DNA of 64,000 nt from Marine Group I thaumarchaeote SCGC AAA799-D11 (GTDB taxonomy: Archaea; Thermoproteota; Nitrososphaeria; Nitrososphaerales; Nitrosopumilaceae): the NCBI GenBank assembly GCA_000746765.1, contig JOSY01000069.1, forward strand, positions 1 through 64,000, read 5' to 3'. This document shows, piece after piece, positions 47,499 to 57,523 of the stretch; the stretch's first letter is position 1; the number at the start of each line of letters is the position of its first letter. The notes beneath the pieces were generated by a model. The model did not search any database. It saw only the letters and a list, made by a program, of their open reading frames with translations, and was not told where the DNA came from. Made by a program: the position numbers and the translations under genes.

Positions 47499-47588
47499 GA
47501 TCGAAATTGATCATTTTTCTAAATGCATTGAAAGGTTTTAGATCGATTTTTTAAAAATTATAAAAAAAAAGATCAAATATGATAGATC
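47499..47588. promoter_or_regulatory. GATC cluster upstream of the wHTH/NrdD-like gene (47499, 47509, 47541, 47571, 47585)
   Basis: Five GATC in 90 bp, spacings 10, 32, 30, 14 bp; last site overlaps the stop codon of the upstream small gene. Function not established. Confidence 0.35.
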
Positions 47589-47748
47589 ATTTTTCTTGAA
47601 CATCTAATGAAAACTCGGATGTAGAGAGTTTCTGTCCACATGACGGACATTTTCCACTGTAAGGATTCATTACATCTTTTAGAGATTTTAACATCTTCAT
47701 GTTTGTGATCTTTTCACCACATTTTCCACATGTTACTTCTACTGACAT
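47587..47748 (-). CDS. small zinc-ribbon protein (53 aa)
   Basis: Manual translation MSVEVTCGKCGEKITNMKMLKSLKDVMNPYSGKCPSCGQKLSTSEFSLDVQEK; two CxxC; below ORF-track cutoff. Confidence 0.75.
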   Translation of the reverse strand: MSVEVTCGKCGEKITNMKMLKSLKDVMNPYSGKCPSCGQKLSTSEFSLDVQEK

Positions 47749-47818
47749 GAAAACAATCAGTATTACAAAATAATTAAAAATCGATTTTGATTTTTTTTAA
47801 TAATTCAAACAAATAATT

Positions 47819-48184
47819 TTACTGTTTTTCGATGATGATTCCTCGTTCATCAAAACCAGTGATTTTTGCCGGAGTTCCAACTGGAAGATCAGCAGGGGTG
47901 GCAATTCCACCCATAAATCCTGAAATCCTCAAATCAGAGTTATCTAGTTTGAGCACCACAAAGGCATATGGGGTGTATTTCTCAAAGCCTGCAGGAGGCA
48001 CGGTAATTATGGTATAGGTGGCAACTTTGCCAACACCGTCTAAAAGCACATCCTCAAAACCCTTACTACCACACTCCCTACAGAAATAAGCAGTAGACAG
48101 GTGAAGGTATCCACAATCAGTACATTTGTGAGTTAGTAGTTTGCCGTTTTTGGCATTTTCAATTACTTGTTCTTCAATTGACAT
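47819..48184 (-). CDS. DUF35/OB-fold zinc-ribbon protein, thiolase partner
   Basis: CTDCGYLHLSTAYFCRECGSKGF then OB-fold; likely start at MSIEEQVIE; adjacent to thiolase. Confidence 0.88.
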   Translation of the reverse strand: MSIEEQVIENAKNGKLLTHKCTDCGYLHLSTAYFCRECGSKGFEDVLLDGVGKVATYTIITVPPAGFEKYTPYAFVVLKLDNSDLRISGFMGGIATPADLPVGTPAKITGFDERGIIIEKQ

Positions 48185-48185
48185 T

Positions 48186-49349
48186 TTACACACTCTGGAA
48201 AACATGAACAGCACAACTTGCGCCAGTTGCACCAAAGTTATGAGTTAAACCAATCTTTGCATCTTTAACAGTTCTTTCTCCAGCGTTTCCAGTCAATTGA
48301 TCATATACTTCAACAACTTGTCCAACACCAGTAGCTCCAATTGGATGTCCTTTTGATTTAAGACCGCCTGATGGATTAATTGAGATATCAGAATTTAATG
48401 ATGTTCTGCCTTCACGTACAGCTTCAACGCCTTTTCCTTTTTCAAAGAAACCCAAGTCTTCAGTGTCAACAACTTCGGCAATTGTAAAACAGTCATGTAC
48501 TTCTGCAAAGTCTACATCTTTTGCAGTAATGCCTGCCATCTTGTATGCACTAGCTGCTGCAAGTTTTGTACTTGGAATTGTTGTCATGTGATCACGTCCT
48601 TGCAATGCAGCAGGAGAACCACCACGACCTGAACCAATACATTCAACATAATCACCACCGTGTTCTTTTGCAAACTTTTCAGAACAAAGAATTACAGAAC
48701 TTGCTCCATCTGAGAATGGACAGCAATCAAATAGTTTTAGTGGACTTGCAACTACTGCAGAGTTCATTACATCATCAATAGTAATTTTTTTCTGCATGTG
48801 AGCTTTTGGATTTAGTACACCATTGTCGTGATTCTTTACTGCAACTCTTGCAAAGTCTTCTTCAGTTGTGTTAAACTCTGTCATGTAAGCTCTTGCCATT
48901 GATGCAAACAATCCTGGAAATGATGCACCGGCTTGACCCTCATAGAAAAAGTCTGAACAATATGCAAAGTAAGTTGTAGTCCATTCAGTTCCAGTATGAG
49001 TTACTTTCTCAACACCAGTAACTAAAAGACAATCGTAAAATCCTGCTGCAACGTTGGCATATGCCTCTCTAAATGATACAGAGCCACTTCCACATGCAGA
49101 CTCTATTGTTAATGATGGTTTGTCTGGAATACCTAATCTACTCATCAAGACAGGACCAATGTGTACCTGTTTGTCTGCGACTCCAAATACGTTTGAGATG
49201 TAGGATGCATCAATATCTTTAGGAGAAATTCCGGCACTCTCTATGGCTGCAACTGATGCATGAGTAGTAATATCAGCAATACTATCTGCTAATTTTCCAT
49301 ACTTGGTGCTACCTGCGCCAAGAACACAAACCTTTTCCACAAATGTCAC
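48186..49349 (-). CDS. thiolase (acetyl-CoA C-acetyltransferase-like)
   Basis: ESACGSGSVSFREAYANVAAG, EVHDCFTIAE, INPSGGLKSKGHPIGATG. Confidence 0.93.
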   Translation of the reverse strand: MTFVEKVCVLGAGSTKYGKLADSIADITTHASVAAIESAGISPKDIDASYISNVFGVADKQVHIGPVLMSRLGIPDKPSLTIESACGSGSVSFREAYANVAAGFYDCLLVTGVEKVTHTGTEWTTTYFAYCSDFFYEGQAGASFPGLFASMARAYMTEFNTTEEDFARVAVKNHDNGVLNPKAHMQKKITIDDVMNSAVVASPLKLFDCCPFSDGASSVILCSEKFAKEHGGDYVECIGSGRGGSPAALQGRDHMTTIPSTKLAAASAYKMAGITAKDVDFAEVHDCFTIAEVVDTEDLGFFEKGKGVEAVREGRTSLNSDISINPSGGLKSKGHPIGATGVGQVVEVYDQLTGNAGERTVKDAKIGLTHNFGATGASCAVHVFQSV

Positions 49350-49398
49350 TGACCCAAGTCCCTATAAAAATCGTTTTAGTAATTTCAATACAGAACAT

Positions 49399-49855
49399 GC
49401 CATCAAAAAAACTTCAGACAGTACAGATCAAAAAGACAATAGTAAGACATTCAGTCAAAACTACAAAGTCAAAAACTAATGTATTCAAAAAAGAGATTAT
49501 TCAATATCTAGATGGGAACGGGTATCTTTCCTGGTCATCAAAAGACAAAAAATACATGATTCTTGGAACAAATTCTCCAAAAAACGGGTTGGTTCCATGT
49601 CCTCAATGTAAAGTAGGTGAACTTATGGTAATTCGTTCTAGAACAACAAGAAAGCGGTTCATGGGCTGCTCTAACTTTTATGGTGGATGTAAGGCATCAT
49701 CACCACTATTACAAAAAGCAAAACTCAGAGCAACAAAGAGTCCTTGTGGTGTTTGCAAATGGCCAATGATAATTTTTCGCTATTCACGAAAACAACAGTG
49801 GACTAAACAATGTTCTAACTTTAATTGCAAAAGCAGAGTCAAGCCTTCAAAGTAG
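49399..49855 (+). CDS. topoisomerase-type C4 zinc finger protein
   Basis: VPCPQCKVGELMVIRSRTTRKRFMGCSNFYGGCKASSPL; likely start at MPSKKLQTVQ. Confidence 0.82.
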
Positions 49856-50669
49856 GATAGACATCTGTTCTTCTGTTCTTTAGCAGAGGTAAGACTTTGC
49901 GAGTTTGTTTTACTTTTTTGAGATCAATGTTTGCATATCCAATACCTTGTTTCTTTTTCATGTCAAGTAAAATTTTTCCATATGGATCTACAACTAAACT
50001 TCTTCCACAGTAAATGTTTCCAACTTGATCAGGTGCAATGACATAACAACCATTTTCAATTGCACGTGTCTTGTTAATCGTAATCCAGTGTTCTTCTTTC
50101 ATGTTACCCTTTACCCAAGCTGATGGTGCAACTAATACTTCAGAGCCTGCAGCTGCAAGTGAACGTGACATTTCTGGAAAACGTAAATCATAACATATCA
50201 TCATTCCGACTTTGCCAACTGCAGTCTTTACAGGCTTTGCAATCTTCGAGCCTGATGCCATCTTGTCTGATTCTCTAAAACCTAACGCATCATAGAGATG
50301 AATTTTTCTATACGTAGAAATCACTTTACCAGATTTGTCAATTACAAACGAAGTATCATAGACTCTGTCTTTCTTTCTACTCTTCTCATAAAAAGAGCCT
50401 ATAACTTGAATATGGTTTTCTTTTGCAGCCTTTGCAATAGTCTTTACAAAGTTTCCGTTAATGGTTTCAGCTAGAGAGGCAAGTTGCTTTGGTGTTTGAG
50501 AAGAGTTTGTGTAAAACATCATAAACTCTGGGAATGCACACAATGTTGCATTTTTAGAAGCTGCCTTTTCAATGTATGAAATAATTTTTTTGAGATTGGT
50601 TTCTTTATTTGTTGATGCTTTGAATTGCACAACTGCAGCTTTCATTGTAAAACAATAATCAAATGACAA
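49839..50669 (-). CDS. carbon-nitrogen hydrolase (nitrilase family)
   Basis: CAFPEFMMF, YRKIHLYDALGFRESD, MICYDLRFPEMSR; probable start at MKAAVVQFKAS. Confidence 0.93.
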   Translation of the reverse strand: MSFDYCFTMKAAVVQFKASTNKETNLKKIISYIEKAASKNATLCAFPEFMMFYTNSSQTPKQLASLAETINGNFVKTIAKAAKENHIQVIGSFYEKSRKKDRVYDTSFVIDKSGKVISTYRKIHLYDALGFRESDKMASGSKIAKPVKTAVGKVGMMICYDLRFPEMSRSLAAAGSEVLVAPSAWVKGNMKEEHWITINKTRAIENGCYVIAPDQVGNIYCGRSLVVDPYGKILLDMKKKQGIGYANIDLKKVKQTRKVLPLLKNRRTDVYPTLKA

Positions 50670-50683
50670 TAAAAGGATAAACT

Positions 50684-50710
50684 AATGGTACAATCGCAAA
50701 ATGTACCATT
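50684..50710. repeat. inverted repeat AATGGTACA-n9-TGTACCATT upstream of nitrilase gene
   Basis: Perfect 9-bp arms 50684-50692 and 50702-50710, starting 15 bp upstream of the minus-strand ORF. Confidence 0.8.
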
Positions 50711-50819
50711 TTCTTCTTATGCAAAGTCGTTCTAATAGAATCATACCGACCATAGTGTGTATGTCATACCTGCGACTGGACAGGAGGAGTCATCCAGTCA
50801 AATTTTTTTAAAAAAATAA

Positions 50820-50996
50820 TTAAAGTTGGTTTCCTGCCAAAAACCAATTTTCTTTTGGATTGTCTTCAAAAACAACAATAACGTGATTTTCTTTTGTTTT
50901 TAGAATCTCAACTGCTGATTTTGTGATTGCTTTTGCGTATTCGTCTTTTTGTTCCTGAGTTCTTCCAGGATACATTGACACTGTAATCAATGGCAT
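50820..50996 (-). CDS. 4-oxalocrotonate tautomerase family protein (58 aa)
   Basis: Manual translation MPLITVSMYPGRTQEQKDEYAKAITKSAVEILKTKENHVIVVFEDNPKENWFLAGNQL; Pro2. Confidence 0.88.
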   Translation of the reverse strand: MPLITVSMYPGRTQEQKDEYAKAITKSAVEILKTKENHVIVVFEDNPKENWFLAGNQL

Positions 50997-51029
50997 GAAA
51001 ATTCAAACTAGGGTCAGGAATTTATGCTT

Positions 51030-51788
51030 TCAATAGTCTGGACGATATCCGTATCGTGTACCATATGTGTATTCAGAGCTATGTGTTTTTTTGTAGAGAT
51101 ATCCTGTTGCAAATCCTATTGCAAATCCTCCAATGTGTGCCATGTATGCAACGCCGCCGCCTGCAACACCAAAACCACCTATGAAAAATGGCAACAGATT
51201 CTGGAAGACTAGCCAAAATGGCAAGAACCATCTTGCCTGGATATGCATCATTCTCCAAAAGAATCCCAACATAAGGAAAGTGGTAATTTTAACTCGTGGG
51301 AACATTGCCAAGTATGCACCAAGTACGCCAGAGATTGCTCCTGATGCACCAACTGCAGGAATAGAACTTGTAGGATCAATTACAATGTGAGCTAAACCTG
51401 CACCAATTCCCCATGCAAGATAAATTAAAAGAAATTTTGCTTTGCCAAACTTTAGTTCAATGTTGTCACCAAATATCCACAAAAACAACATGTTACCACC
51501 CAAGTGCATCAAACCGCCATGCATGAACATTGAACTAATCAATGAAAAGTATGGAGTGTCAGGACAAGCGATTCCTGGTTGAATCATTGATGAGAAACCA
51601 GTAATACAGCTAGGAACTGCACCCCATTCAAAAAACATGAATGCAGCTCTTTGATTAGAAAATTCCCAGAATTGACCTGTAACAGCTATCTCATAGAAAA
51701 ATATTACAACATTGAGTATGATTAATCCAATTGTAATTTTTGGTTTGAATCCTGGTGGATGGGGGTTTTCATCTCGTAATGGTAACAT
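51030..51788 (-). CDS. rhomboid family intramembrane serine protease
   Basis: MFMHGGLMHLGGNMLFLWIFGDNIE, VGASGAISGVLGAYLAMFPR, AHIGGFAIGFATG. Confidence 0.93.
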   Translation of the reverse strand: MLPLRDENPHPPGFKPKITIGLIILNVVIFFYEIAVTGQFWEFSNQRAAFMFFEWGAVPSCITGFSSMIQPGIACPDTPYFSLISSMFMHGGLMHLGGNMLFLWIFGDNIELKFGKAKFLLIYLAWGIGAGLAHIVIDPTSSIPAVGASGAISGVLGAYLAMFPRVKITTFLMLGFFWRMMHIQARWFLPFWLVFQNLLPFFIGGFGVAGGGVAYMAHIGGFAIGFATGYLYKKTHSSEYTYGTRYGYRPDY

Positions 51789-51828
51789 TAGTTGTTTAGC
51801 TTGAATAAAATTTGTATAATAAGATTTT

Positions 51829-53706
51829 TCAATTTTGAATTTGTAAAATCCCTTCTTTGATCAAATATTGAATTCCTTGAACAAAGGCATTATCATCAAT
51901 TGCACCTTCTGCCCACCAGCCAGCATTGTTCTTTATCCATGCTGGAATTTCATTAGAGCCTGAACCTTCATTTGAAGATGTAGGTGGAATGCGTAGAACA
52001 TCTTCTTTGATCAAATATTGCATTCCTTGAACAAAGGCATTATCATCAATTGCACCTTCTGCCCACCAGCCAGCATTTTGTTTAATCCATTCAGGGACAG
52101 CAGGTTTTGTATCTCCAACAGTGATAGACCCAATCATCCAAGGATGAAGTGTACAATAGTAATCATAAACTCCATTTTGTTCAAATTTGAAGGAAAATTT
52201 TTCTCCTGCAGGTATTATTCCACTATCAAAAATGCTCGAAGTGTCTTCCTCTGGAGTTCCAGAAGTAACGGTATGAGCAGAACTATCCTTGTTATCCCAT
52301 AATACAACTTGATTAGGCTCAATATTCAGGTTTGTAGGTAGGTAACAGGTGTCATTGTTTTCACATCCAGGTATTGAAGTTCCAACGCCAATATCTACAA
52401 AGTGATCACCAGTCAATTCTTCTTTTGGTGCATATACTTGGAATGAAAATTCTCCAGATGTATCAAAATTGTTTACATTTGAAATTCTTACAATTGCAGA
52501 ACCTGTTTGATCAAAGTTTACTGTGACAGAATCTGTTCCATCAGGTGCTTCTAATCCTTGTTTTGATTCTACAATTCTTCCATTAAGAAAAATATCTAGA
52601 TCATAAACATTTTGTTGAATGATTACATTAGAAATTGGATCATGGAATTCTATATGCAGTGTGACATCATTACCTGGATTAATTTTTCCTTTAGGAGATA
52701 ATGATAAGTGGAATTTCCAATCTTCTTCAGAAGACAATTGAATTACTTTGTCACCATCTTCTAGTGATGCATCACTTTTTTGCACATCTCTTTTTTTACC
52801 TGACTCAATACCAAAGATCATTTTACCACTTAGGTCTGGAGGATTTTCATCAATCATTTTTAGTAATTTTTTTGATGAAAGCAAAAAGTGAACTACAATT
52901 TCTTCATCACCAGAACGATCAATCGTGCCAAAATAAGACATGTCATTTACAGTCATTATGATTTCATAATTTTCAAAAACATCTACTGTTTTTGGAATAT
53001 AATATTCAGCATGAACGAATGGTATTGATTCAATAAAGTCTTCATCCCAATTAAATGGCATATGTGCAGTTAGTTTTTTATCACGTTCATCATAGTGAAA
53101 GTTTTCTATTTTATCAAAGTATGTTGCAAACATCAAGTCATGAGTTACATCGTCAACATCAATAGAAAATGGAATGAATTCTCCCATCGTAAACAAAATT
53201 TGAAATGTTGTTTCAGTTCCAGATACAGGTTCATTGTCAATTGACAATAATGTCATTTGAACATCAACCAAACCTCCTTGCAAGAATAGTGGAGCCTCAA
53301 TAGTTAGAGGAGAATCATTTGAGGCTAGCCAGGCACCATTTTCGGCAGTTTCTCCCAAGAAATTAAGACTTTGACTAGGCACAATTTGTGTCTGTATTTT
53401 GTCATTAGGAGAATATGCCTCAAATTCAACAATCAGATTTCCTTGCCCATCAAAGATCTCAACTTTATGTTCGGCACCTAGAACAACTTCTCCAGTGTCA
53501 TCATTGATTGTTATAATATCAAAAACAATATGATCTTCATTTCCTTCTAAAATTGATGGACTTGTTTCTAATTGCACTTTGAAATAATTTTGATTGATAA
53601 AGAGAATATCACTTTCTTCACTACCAGAACCACCACCATATGCTACTTGTATTGAACTAAAAACAAGAACTAGAGAAAATAAGCCAACTAAAAATTTGTG
53701 ATTCAT
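51829..53706 (-). CDS. exported multidomain protein with cupredoxin domain and two C-terminal W-rich repeats
   Basis: Signal peptide; AHTVTSGTPEED...YDYYCTLHPWM; two copies of [35 protein letters not shown]. Confidence 0.85.
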   Translation of the reverse strand: MNHKFLVGLFSLVLVFSSIQVAYGGGSGSEESDILFINQNYFKVQLETSPSILEGNEDHIVFDIITINDDTGEVVLGAEHKVEIFDGQGNLIVEFEAYSPNDKIQTQIVPSQSLNFLGETAENGAWLASNDSPLTIEAPLFLQGGLVDVQMTLLSIDNEPVSGTETTFQILFTMGEFIPFSIDVDDVTHDLMFATYFDKIENFHYDERDKKLTAHMPFNWDEDFIESIPFVHAEYYIPKTVDVFENYEIIMTVNDMSYFGTIDRSGDEEIVVHFLLSSKKLLKMIDENPPDLSGKMIFGIESGKKRDVQKSDASLEDGDKVIQLSSEEDWKFHLSLSPKGKINPGNDVTLHIEFHDPISNVIIQQNVYDLDIFLNGRIVESKQGLEAPDGTDSVTVNFDQTGSAIVRISNVNNFDTSGEFSFQVYAPKEELTGDHFVDIGVGTSIPGCENNDTCYLPTNLNIEPNQVVLWDNKDSSAHTVTSGTPEEDTSSIFDSGIIPAGEKFSFKFEQNGVYDYYCTLHPWMIGSITVGDTKPAVPEWIKQNAGWWAEGAIDDNAFVQGMQYLIKEDVLRIPPTSSNEGSGSNEIPAWIKNNAGWWAEGAIDDNAFVQGIQYLIKEGILQIQN

Positions 53707-53749
53707 GTAAATCAGAACCCAGTAAATTATTTTAAGTTAACAAAGATTC

Positions 53750-55552
53750 TCAAACTTTGATTAATCCAGAAGCCATCAAAAATTTGATTCCATTTGCAAA
53801 TTCAACATCAGTTAAATGACCCTCAGACCACCATGCTGCATTATTTCTTACCCAAATAGGAATGGATGTGATATTTGCTTCTTCATCATCAACTGTTTCT
53901 TCAGTTGCTGGCACGTTAATGATATTTTCTTGAACTAGATATTCAATGCCTTTTGCAAAGTCTGGATCATTGATTTGTCCTGCAGCCCACCAGGCAGCAT
54001 TGTTTCTAATCCATGATGGGATTTCTTGCGATTCAGAATCTTCTTGCTCAGTTGGAGGAATTACAATAATTTGGTTTTTAATCAAATATTCAATTCCTTG
54101 GACAAACGTATTATCATCGATTTGTTCTTCAGACCACCATAAAGCATTGTTTCTAATCCAATCAGGTATTGTAATCTCTTTTTGAGTTGTAACTCTATCA
54201 ACAACAATTGGAATAGTTGTTCTTGCAAGATTATTGTTATCTAAATTATTAAAATTCAAATGTATAATTCCTGAAACATCTTCTGGAATCATAAATTCTG
54301 CTACATTATGTTCTTCTCTTGAATCAGTACTGATTCCGCTTTGTTGATAAATTACTTTGTTGTTTTGTGTGACAGAGAATTGATAGTTTGTGGAAACAGG
54401 TTTGTTTTTCAAGAAAACATCTGTTACATCAAAAAGTATTTTTGCATTTGAATTAGATTTGAGATTTTCTGGCTCCCAAGATGCAAGAATTCTAAATTGC
54501 CCATTCTCAGTAACTGAGCTCATGTGTGGATAATCTCTATCAGGGGCGATAACAAAATTCATGCCATTGTCATTAGAGCCATTTTCAAGAACTTTGAGTA
54601 ATTCCTTTTGATAAATAATAAAATGAACTATTCTGCCATCAGAAAAGAAGTCATCAATTGTTGCTACATCATCGGACAATTTCACTCCATTGACATACAT
54701 TGTAAATCCAGACACAAGCAAGTCACCAAATGTTTTTGGAATTACTAATTCTTCATGCACAACTGATGTTTGATTGATGTTTGTCTGACTCCATTCAAAT
54801 GGCATAGAAAAACTAATTTCTTTTGAATCAGGATCATATTCAAAATCAGAAATTTCATCATAGTAGGTAACTACATGGATATTCTGGTCTCCAAAGTTTG
54901 GATCAACAAAATCATGTCTAGATGTTTGAGCAATAGAGATTCCTGCATTGAACACTAGTGGTTCTTCAAGATTATTGGAATAACCATCTGCAGTAAGTAT
55001 ACTGATATCGAATTTGTACAATCCGCCTTCGCTTAGTTTTGGACCCTTTACATGAATCAGTCTACTATCTAATCCAAGTAAGGAGCCAAAGACATTGCTC
55101 TCACTTTCTTCTTCTACTATAATAGAAGATATATCTTCAGAGACAAAATTGAATACTAAAAAACCGTTATCTGCTTTGAATTCTTGCTCAAAAAGAAATT
55201 GGTTTCCTTTCTCCGCTTTTATGTGAAAAGTAACATCACGTAAAGTAATTTTTGAATCAAAGTTAATCATGGAAATAGAAATTTGTTGATCATCACTTGC
55301 TTCAGGATCATTTTGTGATGAAGAAACCTCTATGGTCACTTGTTTTCCATTAAGATCTACAGGAGGAAATGTTTCACTTCCCACACCATGACCAAATGCA
55401 TTATCAAATGCAAATACAAACAATAACGGTAGTAAAAGTAACAGGAATAGATTTTTCAAATTATGTCCACTTGTTTGGATCTTTTTTGCGAATTTCTTTT
55501 CCATCAATTGTAACAGAGTCTTTTTCTTCAAAGATAGTATGCCATTTACCAT
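53750..55552 (-). CDS. exported protein, paralog of neighbours, three W-rich C-terminal repeats
   Basis: IPDWIRNNALWWSEEQIDDNTFVQGIEYLIKNQIIVIPP and two more copies; true start probably MEKKFAKKIQ... Confidence 0.82.
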   Translation of the reverse strand: MVNGILSLKKKTLLQLMEKKFAKKIQTSGHNLKNLFLLLLLPLLFVFAFDNAFGHGVGSETFPPVDLNGKQVTIEVSSSQNDPEASDDQQISISMINFDSKITLRDVTFHIKAEKGNQFLFEQEFKADNGFLVFNFVSEDISSIIVEEESESNVFGSLLGLDSRLIHVKGPKLSEGGLYKFDISILTADGYSNNLEEPLVFNAGISIAQTSRHDFVDPNFGDQNIHVVTYYDEISDFEYDPDSKEISFSMPFEWSQTNINQTSVVHEELVIPKTFGDLLVSGFTMYVNGVKLSDDVATIDDFFSDGRIVHFIIYQKELLKVLENGSNDNGMNFVIAPDRDYPHMSSVTENGQFRILASWEPENLKSNSNAKILFDVTDVFLKNKPVSTNYQFSVTQNNKVIYQQSGISTDSREEHNVAEFMIPEDVSGIIHLNFNNLDNNNLARTTIPIVVDRVTTQKEITIPDWIRNNALWWSEEQIDDNTFVQGIEYLIKNQIIVIPPTEQEDSESQEIPSWIRNNAAWWAAGQINDPDFAKGIEYLVQENIINVPATEETVDDEEANITSIPIWVRNNAAWWSEGHLTDVEFANGIKFLMASGLIKV

Positions 55553-55667
55553 TACTTGGGAAAATTTTGTTCATCTCTTCAACTTTTTCATTAGTTGGAG
55601 GTTTATTCATTAAAGCCCCCCATTTCATGTTAGGAACTTTTGGCATGATATCATTGATGTCTTTCAT
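55461..55667 (-). CDS. small hypothetical protein overlapping the N-terminal region of the 53750 gene
   Basis: MKDINDIMPKVPNMKWGALMNKPPTNEKVEEMNKIFPSNGKWHTIFEEKDSVTIDGKEIRKKDPNKWT. Confidence 0.6.
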   Translation of the reverse strand: MKDINDIMPKVPNMKWGALMNKPPTNEKVEEMNKIFPSNGKWHTIFEEKDSVTIDGKEIRKKDPNKWT

Positions 55668-55700
55668 TACATTATCACTTGACTGAATTTATTTAAAAAC

Positions 55701-57413
55701 CTATGATTGAACTTTCATGATTCCTTCTTTAATCAAGAATTGAATTCCTTGAATGAAAGAGTCATCATCGATTGCACCTTCTGCCCACCAGCCTGCATTG
55801 TTCTTTATCCATGATGGAATTTCATTAGAACCTGTACCTTCACCTTGTGAGGTTGGAGGGATTTTTAGAATTCCTTCTTTGACTAGATATTGAATTCCTT
55901 GAACAAAGGAGTCATCATCTATTTGTCCATCAGCCCACCACTCTGCATTGTTCTTAATCCATGCTGGGATTGCTGCAGGAGGAGCAACTTCTGGTGCAGT
56001 CGTTTTGCCTGTACTAGGACCTATCTCAATTATTCCTGAACCAATTCCGGCATAAGTCTCCTCATAAGCAAATCCAGTTCCTAAGGCTCTAACATCAATT
56101 CTATAGACTCCTTGAGAAGGAACAAGAATTTTTCTTATGTCAATTCCTTCTGTAGCAACAATTCCTGGCATTTGTGGATCATCTCCCATGAATGTCTCTA
56201 GGATGTTATCATTTTCATCAATAAAGGATACAACATATTTCATATCGCGAATAAGTTCTCTATTTTCATCAAAAAATGCTATCTCAAATGGAATTTCATC
56301 TCCTGCACCATAATTTCCATCCCAGGAAATGTTAACAGTTGTTGGGACAGGTTCATAGTTTGTTGTATCTACAAGATAAAACTCAGTGAATTGTTTTTCT
56401 ACTGCACTAAGTGGTACAAGTTTCAAATCCATTTTTTTATTATCATAATTGGATTCACCTAATGTTTCGTTTATTTTCTTTAGTTCTTGATTAGTAATTA
56501 GGAAATGAACAATGTTAGTATCATCATATGAATATGGATCATTTAGTAATGCTCTTTGATCAATTTCTACACCATTAACATATCCTTTGAACTGTTTACC
56601 TTCGGCATACGGAGAAAATGTTTTTGGAACTCTAACTTCTTCATGAACCACTTGAACTAAATCAACATAATCAGGACTCCAGTCAAATGGCATATCAAAA
56701 GAGATAGAATTATCTGATTGATCAAATTTGAAATTATCTACATCATCATAGTATGTTTTTACAATTACTGGTATTTCTTCAGCATTTGCTGTTTGAATTA
56801 CAAAGTTTTGTTCTTGTGCAATACTAACAAAAGTGTCATAACTTAACAAAGAGGCAACTACAGTTCTAGGGCTAGTAGCGCCTTCAATGTCCACTTTAAT
56901 ATGATACAATCCACCTTTTGTAAATATGGGACCAGTAATTGTTGGTCTTGCACAAATATCTAAATTGTTATCATTACATTCTTCACCATGAACAAATAAG
57001 GCTTCAGGGGCGCTAACATGTTCAGAGCCACCATAGACGGTACATTGCCAAAGATTTTCTTCATTACAATTTGCTTTTGGTCTAATTTCAACATCCAATC
57101 TACCATCTAAATCATAAAACAGGTTTCTAGCTAAAAGCTCACCACTTTGCCAAACTTCTACTCGGTATGTGACTTTGTCTAAATTAGTATCAGTTAATGT
57201 ATCAAAGAATCGTATTTGCATATTAGCAGAATCTACCTCACCCACTGTAATGTCTGATGGAGTTAGTTCTGTTCTTACAGTTACTTCCATACCACCAAAT
57301 GTGAGTGGTTCAGCTTGATCTCCACCCAGACCATGTCCAAAGACATCAGGGATTAATGCAGGTATTGTAAAAATTCCGACAATTATAATGAATAATGAAA
57401 ATTTGTTATACAA
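55701..57413 (-). CDS. exported protein, paralog of neighbours, two W-rich C-terminal repeats
   Basis: N-terminal hydrophobic segment; [39 protein letters not shown]...[37 protein letters not shown]. Confidence 0.85.
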   Translation of the reverse strand: MYNKFSLFIIIVGIFTIPALIPDVFGHGLGGDQAEPLTFGGMEVTVRTELTPSDITVGEVDSANMQIRFFDTLTDTNLDKVTYRVEVWQSGELLARNLFYDLDGRLDVEIRPKANCNEENLWQCTVYGGSEHVSAPEALFVHGEECNDNNLDICARPTITGPIFTKGGLYHIKVDIEGATSPRTVVASLLSYDTFVSIAQEQNFVIQTANAEEIPVIVKTYYDDVDNFKFDQSDNSISFDMPFDWSPDYVDLVQVVHEEVRVPKTFSPYAEGKQFKGYVNGVEIDQRALLNDPYSYDDTNIVHFLITNQELKKINETLGESNYDNKKMDLKLVPLSAVEKQFTEFYLVDTTNYEPVPTTVNISWDGNYGAGDEIPFEIAFFDENRELIRDMKYVVSFIDENDNILETFMGDDPQMPGIVATEGIDIRKILVPSQGVYRIDVRALGTGFAYEETYAGIGSGIIEIGPSTGKTTAPEVAPPAAIPAWIKNNAEWWADGQIDDDSFVQGIQYLVKEGILKIPPTSQGEGTGSNEIPSWIKNNAGWWAEGAIDDDSFIQGIQFLIKEGIMKVQS

Positions 57414-57523
57414 TGTGGAAATTATGTTAATTCCATATTTAAAGATGGTACAGGATTTCTATGCGTGGAATTTTTTTTAAAATCAGAGTACGATTTTTAT
57501 TTAATCATTTTTTTAAAGTATGT

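Noticed and set aside
52701-52961. 86-aa plus-strand H/L-rich ORF and similar ones (54.0, 55.4, 62.2 kb)
   Set aside because: Antisense to long exported-protein genes; no domain support.
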